From assembly GCA_965216955.1 (NCBI GenBank), contig CBDCGV010000018.1, forward strand, positions 434,001 to 498,000: DNA of 64,000 nucleotides. Direction: 5' to 3'. Shown one piece after another: positions 8,752-17,241 of this stretch (positions within the stretch are counted from its first letter, which is position 1; the number at the start of each line of letters is the position of its first letter). Made by a program: the position numbers and the translations under genes. Origin of the DNA: CBDCGV01 sp965216955. Lineage in GTDB: Bacteria; Bacteroidota; Bacteroidia; Chitinophagales; JADIYW01. The notes beneath the pieces are model-generated. The model had not been told where the DNA came from and ran no database searches. It saw only the letters and a list, made by a program, of their open reading frames with translations.

Positions 8752-9812
8752 TTTTGAAGAATTTAAAAAAAACATCTATACAATTACTTAAAGACTTAGT
8801 ATCTACTCAGTCTTTTAGCAAATCTGAAGATAATGCCGCAATAATTATCAGAAAATTCTTGCAACAAAATCATATTGGTTTTATTTCAGAAAAGAATAAC
8901 ACATGGGCCAAAAACAAACTTTTTAGTGAAAACAAGCCCACATTGTTATTAAACTCTCATATTGATACCGTAAAACCAGCAAATAATTGGCTGACAAACC
9001 CTTTTGCTCCTATAGAAGAAAATGGAAAAATCATAGGACTAGGTAGCAACGATGCCGGTGCTTCTTTAGTAGCATTAATGGCTACGTTTATTCACTTTTA
9101 TGAACAAGATCTTCCTTTTAACATCATAATAGCGGCTACTGCCGAGGAAGAAATTTCAGGAAAAAACGGTATCGCTCTAATTAAAGATCAACTAAATGCT
9201 GATTTCGCTATTGTTGGAGAACCAACAACAATGAAAATGGCTACTGCCGAACGAGGATTAATGGTTTTGGATTGTGAAGTTTTAGGTGAAGCAGGACATG
9301 CTGCGCGCAATGAAGGTATTAATGCTTTATACTTAGCTTTAGAAGACATCAATTGGATAAAAAACCATCAATTTGAAAAAATCTCACCTGAACTAGGTCC
9401 CATAAAAATGACTGTAACCATAATTAATGCGGGCCAACAACATAATGTAGTACCTGATAAATGTAACTATACCGTTGATTTAAGAACAACAGCCGCTTAC
9501 AATTATGAAGAATTGCTTGAAATTATTGACGTCAATACGCATGCTTTAATACAACCTAGATCTACTCGTCTAAAACCTTCTGCTATAAACCCAGATCATC
9601 CACTTGTTAAAGCCGCAAGTAACATAGACATTCCCACTTTTGGCTCTTCTACGTTATCAGATCAAGCTCTAATGGATATTCCTTCTGTTAAAATGGGACC
9701 TGGAAAATCAGAAAGATCTCATACAGCGGGAGAATTTATATTTATTCATGAAATTGAAGAAGGAATTGACACTTATATTCAATTAATCAATCAATTAAAG
9801 GAAGAATTTTAA
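8748..9812 (+). CDS. argE: acetylornithine deacetylase (M20 family)
   Basis: A 354-residue M20-family zinc amidohydrolase that removes the acetyl group from acetylornithine (or its citrulline equivalent). The co-catalytic metal site is complete: HID (H71, D73), SNDAGAS (D102), TAEEE (E133-E135), VGEPT, and a final His in ERSHTAGEF. SDQALMDIPSVKMGPG near the end is typical of ArgE/DapE enzymes. No ATG is suitably placed: the reading frame begins at TTG 8748, overlapping the argB stop by four bases; a TTG at 8754 is the only close alternative. Position between argB and argH supports ArgE over DapE. Confidence 0.9.
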   Translation: MILKNLKKTSIQLLKDLVSTQSFSKSEDNAAIIIRKFLQQNHIGFISEKNNTWAKNKLFSENKPTLLLNSHIDTVKPANNWLTNPFAPIEENGKIIGLGSNDAGASLVALMATFIHFYEQDLPFNIIIAATAEEEISGKNGIALIKDQLNADFAIVGEPTTMKMATAERGLMVLDCEVLGEAGHAARNEGINALYLALEDINWIKNHQFEKISPELGPIKMTVTIINAGQQHNVVPDKCNYTVDLRTTAAYNYEELLEIIDVNTHALIQPRSTRLKPSAINPDHPLVKAASNIDIPTFGSSTLSDQALMDIPSVKMGPGKSERSHTAGEFIFIHEIEEGIDTYIQLINQLKEEF

Positions 9813-9815
9813 GCG

Positions 9816-9833
9816 AAGGAACATATGTTTCTT
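9816..9833. repeat. imperfect palindrome between argE and argH
   Basis: An 18-bp near-palindrome centred on AACATATGTT begins 3 bp after the argE stop and ends 27 bp before the argH start. It could be a small operator or an RNA hairpin. No T-tract follows, so it is not an intrinsic terminator. Confidence 0.35.
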
Positions 9834-9860
9834 AAATTTGCTTTTTAATATTCATCAGCA

Positions 9861-11207
9861 ATGGCTAAACTTTGGCAAAAAGGAAATATAGAAATATCAA
9901 AAGTATCTCAACTTGTTGAGGCTTTTACTATTGGCAAAGATGCTGAATTAGATACTGCATTAGCTCCTTATGACATACTAGGTTCTTTGGCGCATACAAA
10001 AATGTTGGCGTCTATAGGTTTGTTAAATAAAGAAGAATTATCGCAATTAGAAGCTGAATTAAAAAACATTTACAATGAAACGCTTCAACCCAACTTTAAA
10101 ATAAGTGATGGAATTGAAGATATCCATTCCGAAGTAGAATTTCGTTTAACAGAACGTTTAGGTGAACTAGGAAAAAAAATTCATAGTGGTCGCTCTAGAA
10201 ATGACCAAGTATTGGTAGATCTCAAGTTATACAGCAGAGATGCTATAAAAAAAGTAGTCGAAAACACAAAAGGCTTATTTGACACACTTATGCAATTAAG
10301 CGAACAGCACAAAGATCAATTAATGCCTGGCTATACACACATGCAAATTGCCATGGTCTCTTCTTTTGGGCTTTGGTTTAGCGCTTACGCCGAAAGTTTA
10401 GTAGATGATATACACCAATTATATGCTGCATTTATTTTAACTAATAAAAACCCGTTAGGTTCTGGTGCAGGATATGGAGGATCGTTGCCATTAAATAGAA
10501 GTTTGACAACAGAACTTTTGGGCTTTGAAAGTCTAAATTACAATTCTGTATATGCTCAAATGAACCGTGGTAAGATGGAAAAAACGGTGGCCATGGCTAT
10601 GGCTTCATTAGCATCTACCCTTTCCAAGCTTTCTATGGATGTTTGTTTATATATGAATCAAAATTTTGGTTTTATATCTTTCCCCGATGTATTTACCACC
10701 GGAAGCAGTATTATGCCGCATAAGAAAAATCCAGATGTATTTGAATTGATTCGAGGAAAGTGCAATAAAATTCAAGGTATTCAAATGCAATTTTCTCAAA
10801 TCTTAGGCAATTTACCATCAGGGTATCATCGAGATTTGCAATTAATTAAGGAAGACTACTTATTGATGTTTGAGGAAATCAATGCTTGCCTTGAGATTTG
10901 CAATCTAGCCATGCAGAACATCATCATAAAAGAAAACATATTAGACGACGATAAATATGCTTATTTATATAGTGTAGAAGCTGTTAATGAATTGGTTAAA
11001 AAGGGCGTGCCATTTAGAGAAGCATATATTAATATTGGAAAAGAGATTGAGGCAAACAATTTTAAAAAACCAGATTCAATTAACCATACCCATGAAGGAA
11101 GTCTAGGTAATTTGCAATTAGATCAAATTCGCATTGCCATAAATAATGCACTTGCTAAATTTGATTTTAAGCGTTATGAAACTTCATTGGAGGCTTTATT
11201 AAGTTAA
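9861..11207 (+). CDS. argH: argininosuccinate lyase
   Basis: A 448-residue enzyme of the fumarase/aspartase superfamily that splits argininosuccinate into arginine and fumarate, the last step of the pathway. Visible motifs are the N-terminal LWQKG, the HSEVEFRLTERLG and HSGRSRNDQV segments that hold substrate contacts, PGYTHMQ, and the signature GSSIMPHKKNPDVFE from residue 281, which carries the mobile catalytic Ser loop. Length is normal (about 450-460). It is third in argB-argE-argH and convergent with the VWA gene, which ends 16 bp away. Confidence 0.95.
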   Translation: MAKLWQKGNIEISKVSQLVEAFTIGKDAELDTALAPYDILGSLAHTKMLASIGLLNKEELSQLEAELKNIYNETLQPNFKISDGIEDIHSEVEFRLTERLGELGKKIHSGRSRNDQVLVDLKLYSRDAIKKVVENTKGLFDTLMQLSEQHKDQLMPGYTHMQIAMVSSFGLWFSAYAESLVDDIHQLYAAFILTNKNPLGSGAGYGGSLPLNRSLTTELLGFESLNYNSVYAQMNRGKMEKTVAMAMASLASTLSKLSMDVCLYMNQNFGFISFPDVFTTGSSIMPHKKNPDVFELIRGKCNKIQGIQMQFSQILGNLPSGYHRDLQLIKEDYLLMFEEINACLEICNLAMQNIIIKENILDDDKYAYLYSVEAVNELVKKGVPFREAYINIGKEIEANNFKKPDSINHTHEGSLGNLQLDQIRIAINNALAKFDFKRYETSLEALLS

Positions 11208-11222
11208 TTAACTTAAGATTTA

Positions 11223-12152
11223 TTATTCATCTTTCGCTTCCCGCACTAAATTTGATTTCGCCTCTTTTAGTGATTGAATGTAGGTGAAATTACCTCCTCC
11301 AATTTGACTCATTTCTGTAAGACGTTTCTTTATTTGCTCATTTTCTTCTCCAAATGCCAATACACTAAGTTTAATATCGTTAATACGTCCCTCTTCAATC
11401 ATTTTTTCCATCTTTACACTTCCCTTTTTGTCAGGAGAGAAAGCGCCATCTGTAGCGAGAATTATTTTGTTATTTCCATCACGAAGTAAATTCTCCTTAG
11501 AAGTCTTATATGCCTTATCCAAACCAGCTCCACCTGCCGTTACTCCACCCGTTGTCAATCTATCTATGACAGATTTGATCTTTTTCTTTTCAGATGCAGA
11601 TGTAGATGGTAAAACCAGACGTGCGGTGGTTGCATAAGTTACAATAGCAATCTTATCTTCTGCTCTGTATAAGTCTACCAAATATTTAAGCGATTCCTTC
11701 AATAATGGTAAGCGTTTTGCATCCTTCATTGAACCTGAAACATCTATTAAAAAAACAAAGTTGTTAGCAGCATATCCCTCTAGACTAACTCCCCCACCTA
11801 AAATTTCGTTTTCATCAGAGACGGCTTCTTCTATAGGACGACGTTTAACCTTGTATTCCCTATAAAAAGGAGCTTTGATTTTAATAAAACCATTACGATT
11901 ATAAAACCCTTCTCCCTTAAAAGAAATACGATAGTCTCTATCTTCATCAAATTTCTTTAATTCAAACCTAAACTTTCCATCACTCCCTGTAGTACTTGTA
12001 AATTTATTCCCTTTCAGTAGATCAATCGTAATAGAGATACCTTCAACCGGTTTATTTGTCTCATCATCAAAAATAATTCCCTCAAACACCGTTTGAGCGA
12101 AAGCGATATTAACGCAACCTATTAAAAATAAAACTTGTAATACTCTTTTCAT
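11223..12152 (-). CDS. exported CarboxypepD_reg-VWA protein
   Basis: A 309-residue secreted or surface protein. The ATG at 12152 gives the signal peptide MKRVLQVLFLIGCVNIAFAQ; the longer frame from 12218 only adds a polar extension. After cleavage, residues of about 21-100 form a CarboxypepD_reg-like beta-sandwich (TVFEGIIFDDETNKPVEGIS; GSDGKFRFEL), common in Bacteroidota envelope proteins. Residues of about 130-309 form a von Willebrand factor A domain with a complete MIDAS metal site: DVSGS (D137, S139, S141), a TTGG threonine and LATDGAFS. A protein-protein or matrix-binding role is expected. The gene is preceded by an inverted pair of the dispersed repeat. Confidence 0.85.
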   Translation of the reverse strand: MKRVLQVLFLIGCVNIAFAQTVFEGIIFDDETNKPVEGISITIDLLKGNKFTSTTGSDGKFRFELKKFDEDRDYRISFKGEGFYNRNGFIKIKAPFYREYKVKRRPIEEAVSDENEILGGGVSLEGYAANNFVFLIDVSGSMKDAKRLPLLKESLKYLVDLYRAEDKIAIVTYATTARLVLPSTSASEKKKIKSVIDRLTTGGVTAGGAGLDKAYKTSKENLLRDGNNKIILATDGAFSPDKKGSVKMEKMIEEGRINDIKLSVLAFGEENEQIKKRLTEMSQIGGGNFTYIQSLKEAKSNLVREAKDE

Positions 12153-12166
12153 TCTATAACATGCAA

Positions 12167-12187
12167 TGAAGTTGTTTAGACTTTTTA
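12167..12187 (-). repeat. inverted partial copy of the dispersed repeat
   Basis: TGAAGTTGTTTAGAC followed by a T/A tract lies 15 bp upstream of the VWA gene's ATG. It is the reverse complement of the end of the repeat at 12307-12326, giving a 20-bp inverted pair around about 120 bp. The same short sequence occurs at 31702-31721. Confidence 0.7.
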
Positions 12188-12253
12188 TTTGGACTGCAAA
12201 TTCTTCTTTTGCACTCACTTTTTAGCTTTTTTAATTCCGTAGCTATGGCTATA

Positions 12254-12326
12254 CAAAGAAAAAAGAGCTTCAATTGAGCACAAAATACTTCTTTTCGCCT
12301 TCAAACTAAAAGTCTAAACAACTTCA
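12254..12326 (-). repeat. dispersed intergenic repeat, copy 1
   Basis: The core 12279-12326 matches 32932-32979 at 47 of 48 positions; weaker similarity runs on to about 12254 and ends in an A-tract on the plus strand (T-tract on minus). It begins 29 bp past the stop of the methyltransferase gene and lies upstream of the VWA gene, in the same orientation relative to the downstream gene as copy 2. Confidence 0.75.
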
Positions 12327-12355
12327 ATACATAAATTATACCATTAATTACTTCT

Positions 12356-13042
12356 CTACCTTTTCCTCAACAAAAATACAATATTTCCATTGGTGTCTAT
12401 CTTTTGAACATCTGAGAAAACATCATTAAGTTTTTCTAAAAAAGCATTATTGTTTAACGCTTCATCCTCATTTCTATTTAATTGGCTAAAAAGGACAATT
12501 CCTTCTTTACTTAGTTTCTTATTTAATAGCTGTAAGAATTGATTTTGCTTAAATGAATCAGGAGTAAAATCATTGACAAATATATCCATACATATTAAAT
12601 CAAAAACCTCATCTGTATTTTCCAAGTAATTTGCTCCATCATCAATAAACAATTTTATTTTTTGAGCATCATAGTTAAGATACTTATTAAACAAATATGC
12701 TGTTCTCTTGTCATTATCAACGCCAAAAACATTCGAATAACCAACTTCATTACGACTCATTAGATCTAAAATACTTCCTATGCCAAATCCCAAAAGCAGC
12801 ACATTTTCAAAATGTCTCTTTGCAATAAAAGAATGTTTTAGTGCTTTTGCATAAGAGCTATAATACTTCCCAAAGGAATATATCGCATCGGTGGTCGACA
12901 ATTTAAGTACTCCTAAAGAAATAGAAAGTTTTAATACCTCATCGTCATCGCTATCGATCTCCTCAATGTCTATTTCAAAAAAATAACTTAAGAAACGTTT
13001 CCATCGAGGAATGTTTTTAATAATTTTTTCGTTATCAATCAA
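12356..13042 (-). CDS. spermidine synthase-like SAM-dependent methyltransferase
   Basis: A 228-residue Rossmann-fold protein of the spermine/spermidine synthase group. AIYSFGKYYSSY resembles the family's substrate-entry segment, NVLLLGFGIGSIL is the nucleotide-binding glycine motif, GVDNDKR follows strand 2, and DLICMDIFVNDFTPD corresponds to the catalytic Asp region. It is shorter than true SpeE (about 280) and lacks its N-terminal beta domain, so polyamine synthesis is uncertain. The start is TTG at 13042: an in-frame TAA immediately precedes it and no ATG occurs before the SAM motif. It is divergent from the M43 protease gene. Confidence 0.72.
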   Translation of the reverse strand: MIDNEKIIKNIPRWKRFLSYFFEIDIEEIDSDDDEVLKLSISLGVLKLSTTDAIYSFGKYYSSYAKALKHSFIAKRHFENVLLLGFGIGSILDLMSRNEVGYSNVFGVDNDKRTAYLFNKYLNYDAQKIKLFIDDGANYLENTDEVFDLICMDIFVNDFTPDSFKQNQFLQLLNKKLSKEGIVLFSQLNRNEDEALNNNAFLEKLNDVFSDVQKIDTNGNIVFLLRKR

Positions 13043-13058
13043 TTAGGTCCGCATATTT

Positions 13059-13066
13059 TATTTTTG
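13059..13066 (+). promoter_or_regulatory. putative -7 box for the M43 protease gene
   Basis: TATTTTTG fits TAnnTTTG. It is 13 bp before an ATG at 13080 and 40 bp before the ATG at 13107, so a transcript starting here favours 13107. No clear -33 TTG is seen at standard spacing. Confidence 0.35.
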
Positions 13067-13106
13067 CTAATTTAGATCAATGAAAGTTTATTACCCTAAA
13101 AGTCAT

Positions 13107-15473
13107 ATGAAATTTTCTACACTATTGATACTTATCGTATTAACTAGCCAATTGAGTTTTTCGCAACGAAAAGCACCTGTTGAAAATGATGAGACATCTA
13201 AGATAACAAGATGCCATACAATGAAATATGAGCAAAAAAGAAGAGCTCAAGATCCCAGCATAGGTAGTTTAAATGATTTTGAGAAACTATTAACTTCCAA
13301 AATAAAGCAGTACAAAAGTGATTTAAGAAATAAGAGAACAACAGCTACCACGGTTACTATTCCTATCATATTTCATATTATTCACAATGGTGAGCATATT
13401 GGTGAAGGAGCCAATATTGATAACGTATATATTAATGCACAAATTGAACAACTGAACAATGATTATGGGCGAAAAGTGGGTACCTCCGGCTTTAATAATC
13501 ATGCTGATGGAGCCAGTTTAGATATTCAATTCTGTCCAGCTACTGAAGACCCTTCTGGAAATGCCCTTACTATTCCCGGCATCAACCGTATTAATAGAAA
13601 CTCATTGGGTTGGAGTGCACCACCTTATGGAGAATGCAGTGGTACTGATTTCGATGAGACCTATATAGAAACAACACTTAAGCCTCAATCTATATGGCCT
13701 TCGCATAGATATTTTAATGTTTGGGTGACTGATTTATCTTGTGGAACGCTTGGCTATGCCCAGTTTCCTAACAACTCCACCTTGCAAGGTTTTCCATCTA
13801 ACAATGGATCGAGCAATACCGATGGAGTAGTTGTGAATTATTGGACCATTGGAAGCACTTCTATTCCTTATCCTGGAACAAATACTCGATACAATAAGGG
13901 TCGAACACTAACACATGAGACCGGGCACTGGCTGGGTTTATTACATACATGGGGTGACGGTAATTGTATCTTTGATGACCTTTGTGATGATACACCAAGA
14001 TGTAATGGTGAAGTTTACGCACAATTTCCGGCCTGCGAGGGTCCGGTTCAATGCAATGGGAATACACGAATGATAGAAAATTATATGGATTATAGTGACG
14101 ATGCCTGTATGAACATTTTCACAAATGATCAAAAAACAAGAGTCCAAACAGTTTTAGTAAATTCTAAGTCTTTATTAAGCAATTCAAATATTTCTGATTG
14201 CAATAGTTTGATTGCCGAGTTCACTACCTCTAAAAAAAGTATCAATATTGGAGAAATGATACAGTTTACAGATCAAAGTGAAAGCAAAAATGGCATTTCT
14301 AATTGGTTGTGGGATTTTGGAGATGGAAATACTTCTACCACTCAAAATCCGCAAAATACTTTTAATACAAAAGGGATTTATACTGTATCTCTAACTGTTA
14401 CGGACAACGAAGGAAACTCTGACACTTATTTTCTAACCATTGCAGTTGAAGAAGGAACTACCTACAACCATCTTAATGGAGGAACCTTAACAACAATTGA
14501 CGCTAGTACTATATCTGATGGAACAGGTATAATATCTGGGCACAACAGCTTTAATGACTTAGCGAAAGCAGAATACTTCTCTGAAGCAAGTCAAGGAGAC
14601 CGATTAATTGAGGTAGATTACTATTTTAAAACTGCTACTGGCAATGAAATCGAGTTTGTAATTTGGGATGATAATAACGGGCAGCCAGGTGCAATTTTAG
14701 CCAATAAAACGGTGCTTATTTCTTCCATATCAACCTCAGGAGCTACAACAGTAGACTTTGGAGATGTTATTTTAAATGGTCCTTTTTATGCTGGTTTCTT
14801 TTTAAATACATTTGACGGTTCAAATGTGGCCCTTTATACAAATAGTAATGGGGAAACCACTCCAACTACAGCGTGGGAATTGTGGAGTTTTGACAATATG
14901 TGGTATCCATTTAACGATGGCACTGATGCAACGTGGGAAACAGATATATCACTTGCTATTTATGCAACCCTGATCGGCAATTGTCCACAAAAACCAACAG
15001 TGTCATTTTCCGAACCTTCTAGTCTTCTGGCTTCCTCTTCAAGCACGGGTACTTATCAATGGTTTTTTAATGGTAGTGCTATTGATGGGGCCAACAGCAA
15101 CACTTACAATACTTCCGAGGTATATGGGAATTACTTTGTAACACTTACGGGAAACAATGGATGTAAGACATCTTCTGATGTTTTTAGTTTCAACTCATTT
15201 GTTACCAGTATTTTAGACAATGCATTCAATGCCTCTATAAAAGTATTTCCAAATCCGGTAAAATCTATACTTAACATTGACTTTGGTGAACAAACCACTT
15301 TCGGAATTGAGATCTCTTTAATTTCGACATTAGGACATGAAGTAAAAAGAAGACTATCTAATGGCCACAAAATAGGAACAATCAATCTCTCCCCTTTAAC
15401 CAATGGCGTTTATTTTTTGAGAATAAAATCTCCTGAAGGAAAATTTGCCTTAAAAAGGATTGTTAAAAATTAA
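13107..15473 (+). CDS. secreted M43 pappalysin-type metalloprotease with PKD and T9SS sorting domains
   Basis: A 788-residue T9SS cargo protease. Signal peptide MKFSTLLILIVLTSQLSFSQ; an ATG at 13080 adds nine residues. The catalytic zinc site is HETGHWLGLLH (H270, E271, H274, H280), followed by the Cys-rich DLCDDTPRC loop and a Met-turn in NYMDYSDDACM, typical of M43 (HExxHxxGxxH metzincins). A PKD domain follows (WLWDFGDGNTS, residues of about 370-455), then a beta-sandwich of about 200 residues. The end is a type A T9SS C-terminal domain (VFPNPVKSILNI; GVYFLRI; ALKRIVKN), which directs export across the outer membrane. A role in extracellular protein degradation is expected. Confidence 0.92.
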   Translation: MKFSTLLILIVLTSQLSFSQRKAPVENDETSKITRCHTMKYEQKRRAQDPSIGSLNDFEKLLTSKIKQYKSDLRNKRTTATTVTIPIIFHIIHNGEHIGEGANIDNVYINAQIEQLNNDYGRKVGTSGFNNHADGASLDIQFCPATEDPSGNALTIPGINRINRNSLGWSAPPYGECSGTDFDETYIETTLKPQSIWPSHRYFNVWVTDLSCGTLGYAQFPNNSTLQGFPSNNGSSNTDGVVVNYWTIGSTSIPYPGTNTRYNKGRTLTHETGHWLGLLHTWGDGNCIFDDLCDDTPRCNGEVYAQFPACEGPVQCNGNTRMIENYMDYSDDACMNIFTNDQKTRVQTVLVNSKSLLSNSNISDCNSLIAEFTTSKKSINIGEMIQFTDQSESKNGISNWLWDFGDGNTSTTQNPQNTFNTKGIYTVSLTVTDNEGNSDTYFLTIAVEEGTTYNHLNGGTLTTIDASTISDGTGIISGHNSFNDLAKAEYFSEASQGDRLIEVDYYFKTATGNEIEFVIWDDNNGQPGAILANKTVLISSISTSGATTVDFGDVILNGPFYAGFFLNTFDGSNVALYTNSNGETTPTTAWELWSFDNMWYPFNDGTDATWETDISLAIYATLIGNCPQKPTVSFSEPSSLLASSSSTGTYQWFFNGSAIDGANSNTYNTSEVYGNYFVTLTGNNGCKTSSDVFSFNSFVTSILDNAFNASIKVFPNPVKSILNIDFGEQTTFGIEISLISTLGHEVKRRLSNGHKIGTINLSPLTNGVYFLRIKSPEGKFALKRIVKN

Positions 15474-15506
15474 AAGAAAGGAATATTCCTAAAAGGAATT
15501 ATAATA

Positions 15507-16829
15507 TCAATAATTTACTATTAGATTTCCGACAAGTACATTAGAAGATTCTCCTCCTCCTTCTATAGAAAACAGCATTTTATACATTCCAGGAGACAGA
15601 TATTCATTAAAGCGAATACTTGATGTCAATGTATTTATGAATTTTGAAGGAAGTACTCTTTTACCCATTATATCAAAGATCTCCATACGTGCATTTTTGC
15701 CTACAAACTCTAAAGGAATATCTACTTTAAAACTTCCGTTATTGGGATTAGGAGCAATAGACGTTTCTCCCACTACATTATATCCTAACCCACTAACGAT
15801 ATCGTTACAATCAATTAGACGATAGCAAAATCTTTCAATCTTGCTAAGCGTACTATCTAACACCATTTGATCAAAAATGATATCTATTGGATTATTTGAA
15901 AAAAGTGCTTGTAAATTAAACCCTAAAAAAGGAACATGGCCATATCCTCCCCAAGTATCTAAATAGCTATCCATTCCAAGTTCATTTGCTTTAATATTAA
16001 TGGGGTAGCTCCCCATTAATTTAGGCAAATTGGATAATCCAAATGGCCTGTTTACATTGTAAGGAACTATGCCATCTCTGGTTCCATGAAAGTGTAACAT
16101 TGCAGGGTATTCATCTTTCTTATAGGCTTTGATCCAACTTGTGTCCAAAATGGCACCTGAAATATTAATTAGCCCAAGTACATTTGCACCACAGTATTTA
16201 TTATCCAATAAAGCCTGTGTGTTAGGTTCTACCTCTAAGATCCAATCACGATATTGAGGAGGCAACCAAGCAACACTATCTAAGAATACTGCTTGTATAA
16301 AACTTACAGCTCCGGCCGAAACGCCTCCAATAATAACTTTATCAGGATCTGCTCCATATGGATTATACTTAATTGTTGTATCCATTATACTACAAGTAGC
16401 ATCTCTAATATCGATTAATGCCCGACCCACAGCCTTTACCATATTTTCTTCAGACAATAATGAGAATGGAGAGGGTTCTTCTCTATACTCAACAGATATA
16501 ACCACATATCCTCTTTTAACCAAATCTTGAGCTATCCTAACAATATCAGGGCTTTTTTGATTTATAAAATCTATATATCCTCCACCATGAGCCAGCATAA
16601 TTGCAGGTCTATTGCTTACCGTATCCCCCTTTGGCAAATACACATCATAAGCCAAATTTTGCCATTTACCATCACTACGCTGTTTCCTCGCATATACGAT
16701 TTCATTGAGGACTTCATAATCATCAAAAATCAAATTTTTATAACGACCATCAAGACAATCAATTTCTTGCGAGTAGGCATTAAAACTGGAAAATAAAAAT
16801 GCAAAAAAAATAAAGTAGAACTTTTGCAT
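15507..16829 (-). CDS. secreted alpha/beta hydrolase (esterase/lipase) with T9SS sorting domain
   Basis: A 440-residue T9SS cargo enzyme. The signal peptide ends around FNAYSQ. The esterase domain has an HGGG oxyanion motif (MLAHGGGY), the nucleophile GVSAG with Ser171, and a late GGYGHVPF His, as in the hormone-sensitive-lipase/BD-FAE-like families. The GTRDG segment could carry the acid. The last 80 residues form a T9SS type A domain (IAPNPNNGSFKVDIP; GMYKMLF). It is convergent with the M43 protease gene 33 bp away, so two T9SS cargo genes lie tail to tail. The substrate may be a plant or algal ester, which is not readable from the sequence. Confidence 0.88.
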   Translation of the reverse strand: MQKFYFIFFAFLFSSFNAYSQEIDCLDGRYKNLIFDDYEVLNEIVYARKQRSDGKWQNLAYDVYLPKGDTVSNRPAIMLAHGGGYIDFINQKSPDIVRIAQDLVKRGYVVISVEYREEPSPFSLLSEENMVKAVGRALIDIRDATCSIMDTTIKYNPYGADPDKVIIGGVSAGAVSFIQAVFLDSVAWLPPQYRDWILEVEPNTQALLDNKYCGANVLGLINISGAILDTSWIKAYKKDEYPAMLHFHGTRDGIVPYNVNRPFGLSNLPKLMGSYPINIKANELGMDSYLDTWGGYGHVPFLGFNLQALFSNNPIDIIFDQMVLDSTLSKIERFCYRLIDCNDIVSGLGYNVVGETSIAPNPNNGSFKVDIPLEFVGKNARMEIFDIMGKRVLPSKFINTLTSSIRFNEYLSPGMYKMLFSIEGGGESSNVLVGNLIVNY

Positions 16830-16920
16830 AAGTCTTGTTTGACCTCAATTTATGAAAATTTAGCAAAAAAAGGAAAGTCAACATTTAATGCTGAGATCCA
16901 AAAAATATACTTTTCAAGCT

Positions 16921-17241
16921 CTATTCTCTAGAAAAAGAATAATCCTTTTCTACTTTAGCAATGCGAGTTTTAAAACATTTATACCAGTGAGAACGTCCCT
17001 TCTCTCTAGCAAAAGTATGCTCCGCATTTTGTTTCCACCTCTTTATATCTTCTAGTGATTTCCAATAAGAAACGGTGATTCCAATTTCTTGTCTTGCAAA
17101 TTCGACTCCTAAAAAGCCGTCTTGTTTTTTAGCTAGCTCAATCATCCTCGTTGACATCAGAGCATAACCATCATCAATATCTGTTCTTATAGAACAAAAT
17201 ATAACTGCATAATATGGTGGAGAAGGTGTATTAGCTATCAT
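16921..17241 (-). CDS. antibiotic biosynthesis monooxygenase (ABM) domain protein
   Basis: A 106-residue ferredoxin-like-fold protein of the ABM/Dabb-like superfamily. Visible features are YYAVIFCSIRTDIDDGY, MIELAKKQDGFLGVEFAR (the family's PGF-like centre), GITVSYWKSLEDIKRWK and a His-containing helix, AEHTFAREKGR. Members are small heme- or cofactor-free monooxygenases or stress proteins; function cannot be narrowed. The ATG at 17241 overlaps the stop of the preceding 1492-codon gene (TGATG), giving translational coupling; a GTG three bases upstream is an alternative start. This coupling is the main clue to function. Confidence 0.85.
   Translation of the reverse strand: MIANTPSPPYYAVIFCSIRTDIDDGYALMSTRMIELAKKQDGFLGVEFARQEIGITVSYWKSLEDIKRWKQNAEHTFAREKGRSHWYKCFKTRIAKVEKDYSFSRE

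Noticed and set aside
12254..12326. Repeat copy 1 as a simple terminator of the methyltransferase gene
   Set aside because: Copy 2 lies between divergent genes, where no transcript needs ending, so termination cannot explain the shared sequence.
15480..15497. AGGAATATTCCT palindrome between the two T9SS cargo genes
   Set aside because: Short, AT-rich, without a T-tract; may be chance. Not strong enough to call a terminator.
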